A stretch of 64,000 nt of DNA, taken from contig NZ_JAVDBT010000006.1 of the NCBI RefSeq assembly GCF_030848395.1, positions 172,617-236,616 on the forward strand, read 5' to 3'. Under the pieces are notes generated by a model. The model was not told the DNA's origin. It ran no database searches and worked only from the letters and a program-made list of their open reading frames with translations. Of this stretch, positions 61,676 to 64,000 are shown one piece after another; the stretch's first letter is position 1, and every line of letters starts with the position of its first letter. The position numbers were made by a program, and so were the translations under genes. The stretch is from Pseudogemmobacter lacusdianii. GTDB lineage: Bacteria; Pseudomonadota; Alphaproteobacteria; Rhodobacterales; Rhodobacteraceae.

Positions 61676-62743
61676 ATGCGTGACGCTGGCGTTGGTCCAG
61701 AGCCGGTAGGCCCCCAGCGGGCTGTTGTAGAGCAAGCTGGCCCCCTTTTGATGGACTGGTATGACCGGAATGCCCGGATCATGCCTTGGCGCATTGGCCC
61801 TATGCAGAAGATGGCCGGAGAGCGTCCCGACCCCTATCACGTCTGGCTGTCCGAGGTCATGCTGCAACAGACCACCGTTGCCGCCGTGCGCGCCTATTTT
61901 GAACGTTTCATCGCGCGCTGGCCAAGGGTTCAGGATCTTGCCGCTGCGGCGGATGAGGCAGTCATGGCCGAATGGGCCGGTCTTGGCTATTATGCCCGCG
62001 CCCGTAACCTCTTGAAATGCGCCCGCGCCGTGGCGGCTTTGGGGGGCTTCCCCAGCACGCGTGAGGGACTTTTGGCGCTGCCGGGCATTGGCCCCTATAC
62101 CGCCAGCGCCGTTGCCTCGATCGCCTTTGACGAACCTGCAACCGTGGTCGATGGCAATGTCGAGCGGGTGATGGCGCGGCTTTTCGCGGTGGAAACCCCG
62201 CTGCCGAAAGCCAAGCCTGAGCTGACCGCCTTGGCCGAACGTCTCACCCCGCAACTGCGGCCCGGAGATCATGCGCAAGCCGTGATGGATCTCGGCGCCA
62301 CGATCTGCACCCCGCGCTCTCCGGCTTGTGGCATCTGCCCGGTGATGTCGCTTTGCCAAGCCCGTGCGCAAGGCATCCAGGCCGAGCTGCCGCGCAAACT
62401 GGCCAAAGCGGCCAAGCCCACGCGGCATGGCACGGTATGGCTCGCGCGCAACGGCCCCTTGTGGCTGGTTGAGACCCGGCCAATGAAAGGCCTTTTGGGC
62501 GGGATGATCGGCTTTCCCGGCGACGCCTGGGACGGCTCCGCTGGTGAGGCTCCGATGCAGGCCGATTGGCAGAACTTGGGCGAGGTGCGCCATACGTTCA
62601 CGCATTTCCACCTGATCTTGCAGGTGCTAAGCGCCGAGACCAAGGCCAACCCCCAGCGCGGCGCCTTCGTACCGCTTGACCCGGATAGCCTGCCCACCTT
62701 GATGCGCAAAGCCTATGATCTGGTGCGCGAAACCGTTGCGTGA
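61676..62743 (+). CDS. mutY: A/G-specific adenine glycosylase
   Basis: A 355-residue base-excision enzyme that removes adenine opposite 8-oxoguanine. Catalytic Glu60 lies in WLSEVMLQQTT, helix-hairpin-helix LPGIGPYTASAVASIA near 130-145, catalytic Asp in VVDGNVERVMARL, and the 4Fe-4S cluster C-x6-C-x2-C-x5-C (CTPRSPACGICPVMSLC) near 205. The C-terminal MutT-like domain reads 8-oxoG (GEVRHTFTHFHLILQV). It starts divergently from the dciA-like gene, 80 bp away. Confidence 0.95.
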   Translation: MRDAGVGPEPVGPQRAVVEQAGPLLMDWYDRNARIMPWRIGPMQKMAGERPDPYHVWLSEVMLQQTTVAAVRAYFERFIARWPRVQDLAAAADEAVMAEWAGLGYYARARNLLKCARAVAALGGFPSTREGLLALPGIGPYTASAVASIAFDEPATVVDGNVERVMARLFAVETPLPKAKPELTALAERLTPQLRPGDHAQAVMDLGATICTPRSPACGICPVMSLCQARAQGIQAELPRKLAKAAKPTRHGTVWLARNGPLWLVETRPMKGLLGGMIGFPGDAWDGSAGEAPMQADWQNLGEVRHTFTHFHLILQVLSAETKANPQRGAFVPLDPDSLPTLMRKAYDLVRETVA

Positions 62744-62793
62744 TGACGCTGATCTCGCAGATGGTGGCGTGACACCGCAGACCCAAAGGCCCG

Positions 62794-63939
62794 ATGATGA
62801 GTGACACGTCTAACATTGCCTCTCCCCTCCGCGCTTTGCCCTATTTTCTCTCGCTGGGCACTGTGCCTTTGGCCTTTCTGGCGATGGGTTTCGGCGGGCT
62901 TTGGGTGCTGGCGATGCCGCTTTACTGCTGGACGCTGTTTTCGCTTTTGGATGCCGTCACCGGGCTTAACCAAAACAACCCCGCCACCGACACGCCCGAG
63001 GATGATCTGTTCCTCTACCAGCTTTTGACGTTGATCTGGTTCCCACTTCAGCTTTTCACCCTGTGCTTCATGCTTTGGTTCGTCCCGCAGGATGGCCAGT
63101 TGAACCTGTTGGAAAAGGTGTTTCTTTTCATCGGAATGGGGGTGATGTCTGGCACGATCGGCATCAATTACAGCCATGAGTTGATGCACCAAAAATCCAA
63201 GCTTGAGCGTTGGTTGGCCGATCTTCTGCTCGCCTCAGTGCTTTATTCGCATTTCCGGTCCGAGCATTTGAAGGTGCACCACCTTTATGTCGGCACCCCG
63301 CGCGATGCGGTGACAGCGCGGTATAATGAAAACTTCCACCGCTTCTTTCTGCGAGTGCTGCCCGAGAGCCTTTTCTCGGCCTTCCGCGCTGAAAAGGCCT
63401 GGCTCGCACGCAAATCAAAGCCGTGGTTCCACCCCAGCAATCCCTTCTGGCGTTACTGGGCGCTGCAAGGCGCGATGCTGCTATTGGCTTACGCCTTGGG
63501 CGGTTGGATGGGGCTTTTGTTCTTCCTCATTCAGGCCTTCACCGCGATCTGGCAGCTCGAACTCACCAACTATGTTGAGCATTACGGGCTAACGCGCCGC
63601 CATCTTGGCGATGGGAAATATGAGCACGCCTTGCCGCGTCACAGCTGGAACGCGCCGCATCGGGCGACGAACTGGCTTTTGATCAACCTGCAGCGCCATT
63701 CAGATCACCATTACAAACCCGACCGCCGTTTTCCTTTGCTGCAAACCTACCCCGAGGATGAGGCACCGCAACTGCCCTTTGGCTATCCGTTGATGAATGC
63801 GATGGCGCTGATCCCGCCCCTGTGGCTGCGGCGGATGAACCCTCGGGTTAGGGCTTGGCGGCGGCAACATTATCCCGACATCACCGATTGGTCGGATTAT
63901 AACGCGGGCCGAAATCCAATGCCGGTGGGCGCGCCTTAG
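62794..63939 (+). CDS. alkB: AlkB-type alkane 1-monooxygenase (membrane di-iron)
   Basis: A 381-residue membrane hydroxylase. Hydrophobic spans lie at about 15-60, 75-95 and 225-245. Histidine boxes: NYSHELMHQ (His128-132), EHLKVHHLYV (157-164, with Leu-Lys-Val in place of the usual Asn-Arg-Gly), NYVEHYG (about 255) and LQRHSDHH (about 301). These bind the di-iron centre that hydroxylates alkanes or fatty-acid methyl ends. The deviating second box suggests a variant specificity. No rubredoxin gene is adjacent. It begins 50 nt after mutY; an IS-like end lies directly 3' of its stop. Confidence 0.88.
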   Translation: MMSDTSNIASPLRALPYFLSLGTVPLAFLAMGFGGLWVLAMPLYCWTLFSLLDAVTGLNQNNPATDTPEDDLFLYQLLTLIWFPLQLFTLCFMLWFVPQDGQLNLLEKVFLFIGMGVMSGTIGINYSHELMHQKSKLERWLADLLLASVLYSHFRSEHLKVHHLYVGTPRDAVTARYNENFHRFFLRVLPESLFSAFRAEKAWLARKSKPWFHPSNPFWRYWALQGAMLLLAYALGGWMGLLFFLIQAFTAIWQLELTNYVEHYGLTRRHLGDGKYEHALPRHSWNAPHRATNWLLINLQRHSDHHYKPDRRFPLLQTYPEDEAPQLPFGYPLMNAMALIPPLWLRRMNPRVRAWRRQHYPDITDWSDYNAGRNPMPVGAP

Positions 63940-63959
63940 GGTCAGGACTCGTTCTTGTG

Positions 63960-64000
63960 TCATAGCCAGAAGATGACGGTTGCGGCGAGGGCGACGACGG
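63960..64000 (-). CDS. C-terminal end of an IS5-like transposase (partial)
   Basis: On the minus strand the last readable codons encode VVALAATVIFWL and stop at 63960-63962. This tail resembles the C-terminus of IS5-family transposases of Rhodobacteraceae. The 20 bp between the alkB stop and this stop (GGTCAGGACTCGTTCTTGTG) would be the element's terminal inverted repeat. Only 41 nt are visible, so the call is tentative. Confidence 0.5.
   Translation of the reverse strand, partial: VVALAATVIFWL

Overview
The window is a high-GC chromosomal segment of an alphaproteobacterium, most probably a member of the Rhodobacteraceae (Rhodobacter/Paracoccus/Roseobacter relatives). The evidence is a Rhodobacter-type porin, an Mcl1-type malyl-CoA lyase of the ethylmalonyl-CoA pathway, the order lysA then TIGR02302 protein, DUF1244, DUF2125, DUF3576 and DUF4202 proteins, an L36 without zinc-binding cysteines, and short extragenic repeats of a type common in that family. 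Gene density is about 90% and most genes are housekeeping.

Region by region: (a) 1-9.9 kb is an accessory-looking C1/quaternary-amine locus: a CocE-type hydrolase running off the left edge, a divergent trimethylamine-dehydrogenase-like iron-sulfur flavoprotein translationally coupled to a non-pyrrolysine MttB-family methyltransferase, and a converging four-gene polyamine-type ABC importer. (b) 10-16.8 kb: CAP protein, HPP-CBS membrane protein, then the leuS-lptE-holA group and a DUF3576 lipoprotein, all on the minus strand. (c) 17-25 kb: porin, TPR-sulfotransferase, YggS, L,D-transpeptidase, ribA, an OmpR-type regulator, two tandem small-RNA-like units with CCUCC loops, and xth. (d) 25-35 kb: tlpA/argH (divergent), an LptM-like mini-lipoprotein, lysA, TIGR02302, a zinc-ribbon protein, and ftsE-ftsX-plsC-tfoX. 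(e) 35-41 kb: accA, pheS, rpmI-rplT and pyk on the minus strand, with small secreted or membrane proteins between them. (f) 41-47 kb: N-formylglutamate amidohydrolase-DUF1244, an RTX protein, a D-amino-acid transaminase, a dipeptide epimerase and mcl1. (g) 47-58 kb: cysQ-like and pmbA, DUF2125, a crotonase-like protein with a TIGR03862 flavoprotein, a DEAD-box helicase with a repetitive basic tail, dinB, a second N-formylglutamate amidohydrolase, tRNA-Val and rpmJ. (h) 58-64 kb: a two-repeat small protein, DUF4202, a CoA transferase, dsbA-like and dciA-like genes, mutY, an AlkB-type monooxygenase, and the last codons of an IS5-like transposase at the right edge.

Mechanistic links: the left locus pairs a possible demethylating flavoprotein with a methyltransferase and an uptake system. 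LptE and the LptM-like lipoprotein both belong to outer-membrane LPS export. D-amino-acid transaminase, dipeptide epimerase and L,D-transpeptidase all touch cell-wall peptide metabolism.

The most unusual non-coding signals are the duplicated CCUCC-loop hairpin-terminator units at 23.8-24.0 kb, alternating 8-mers in the xth leader, a purine-rich structured stretch 3' of mcl1, three helically phased 9-mers at 5.65 kb, a perfect 21-bp tandem duplication between deaD-like and dinB, and Rhodobacteraceae-type extragenic palindromes. No CRISPR array, phage or defence island is visible. All functional assignments come from reading motifs and gene order; no database search was run.
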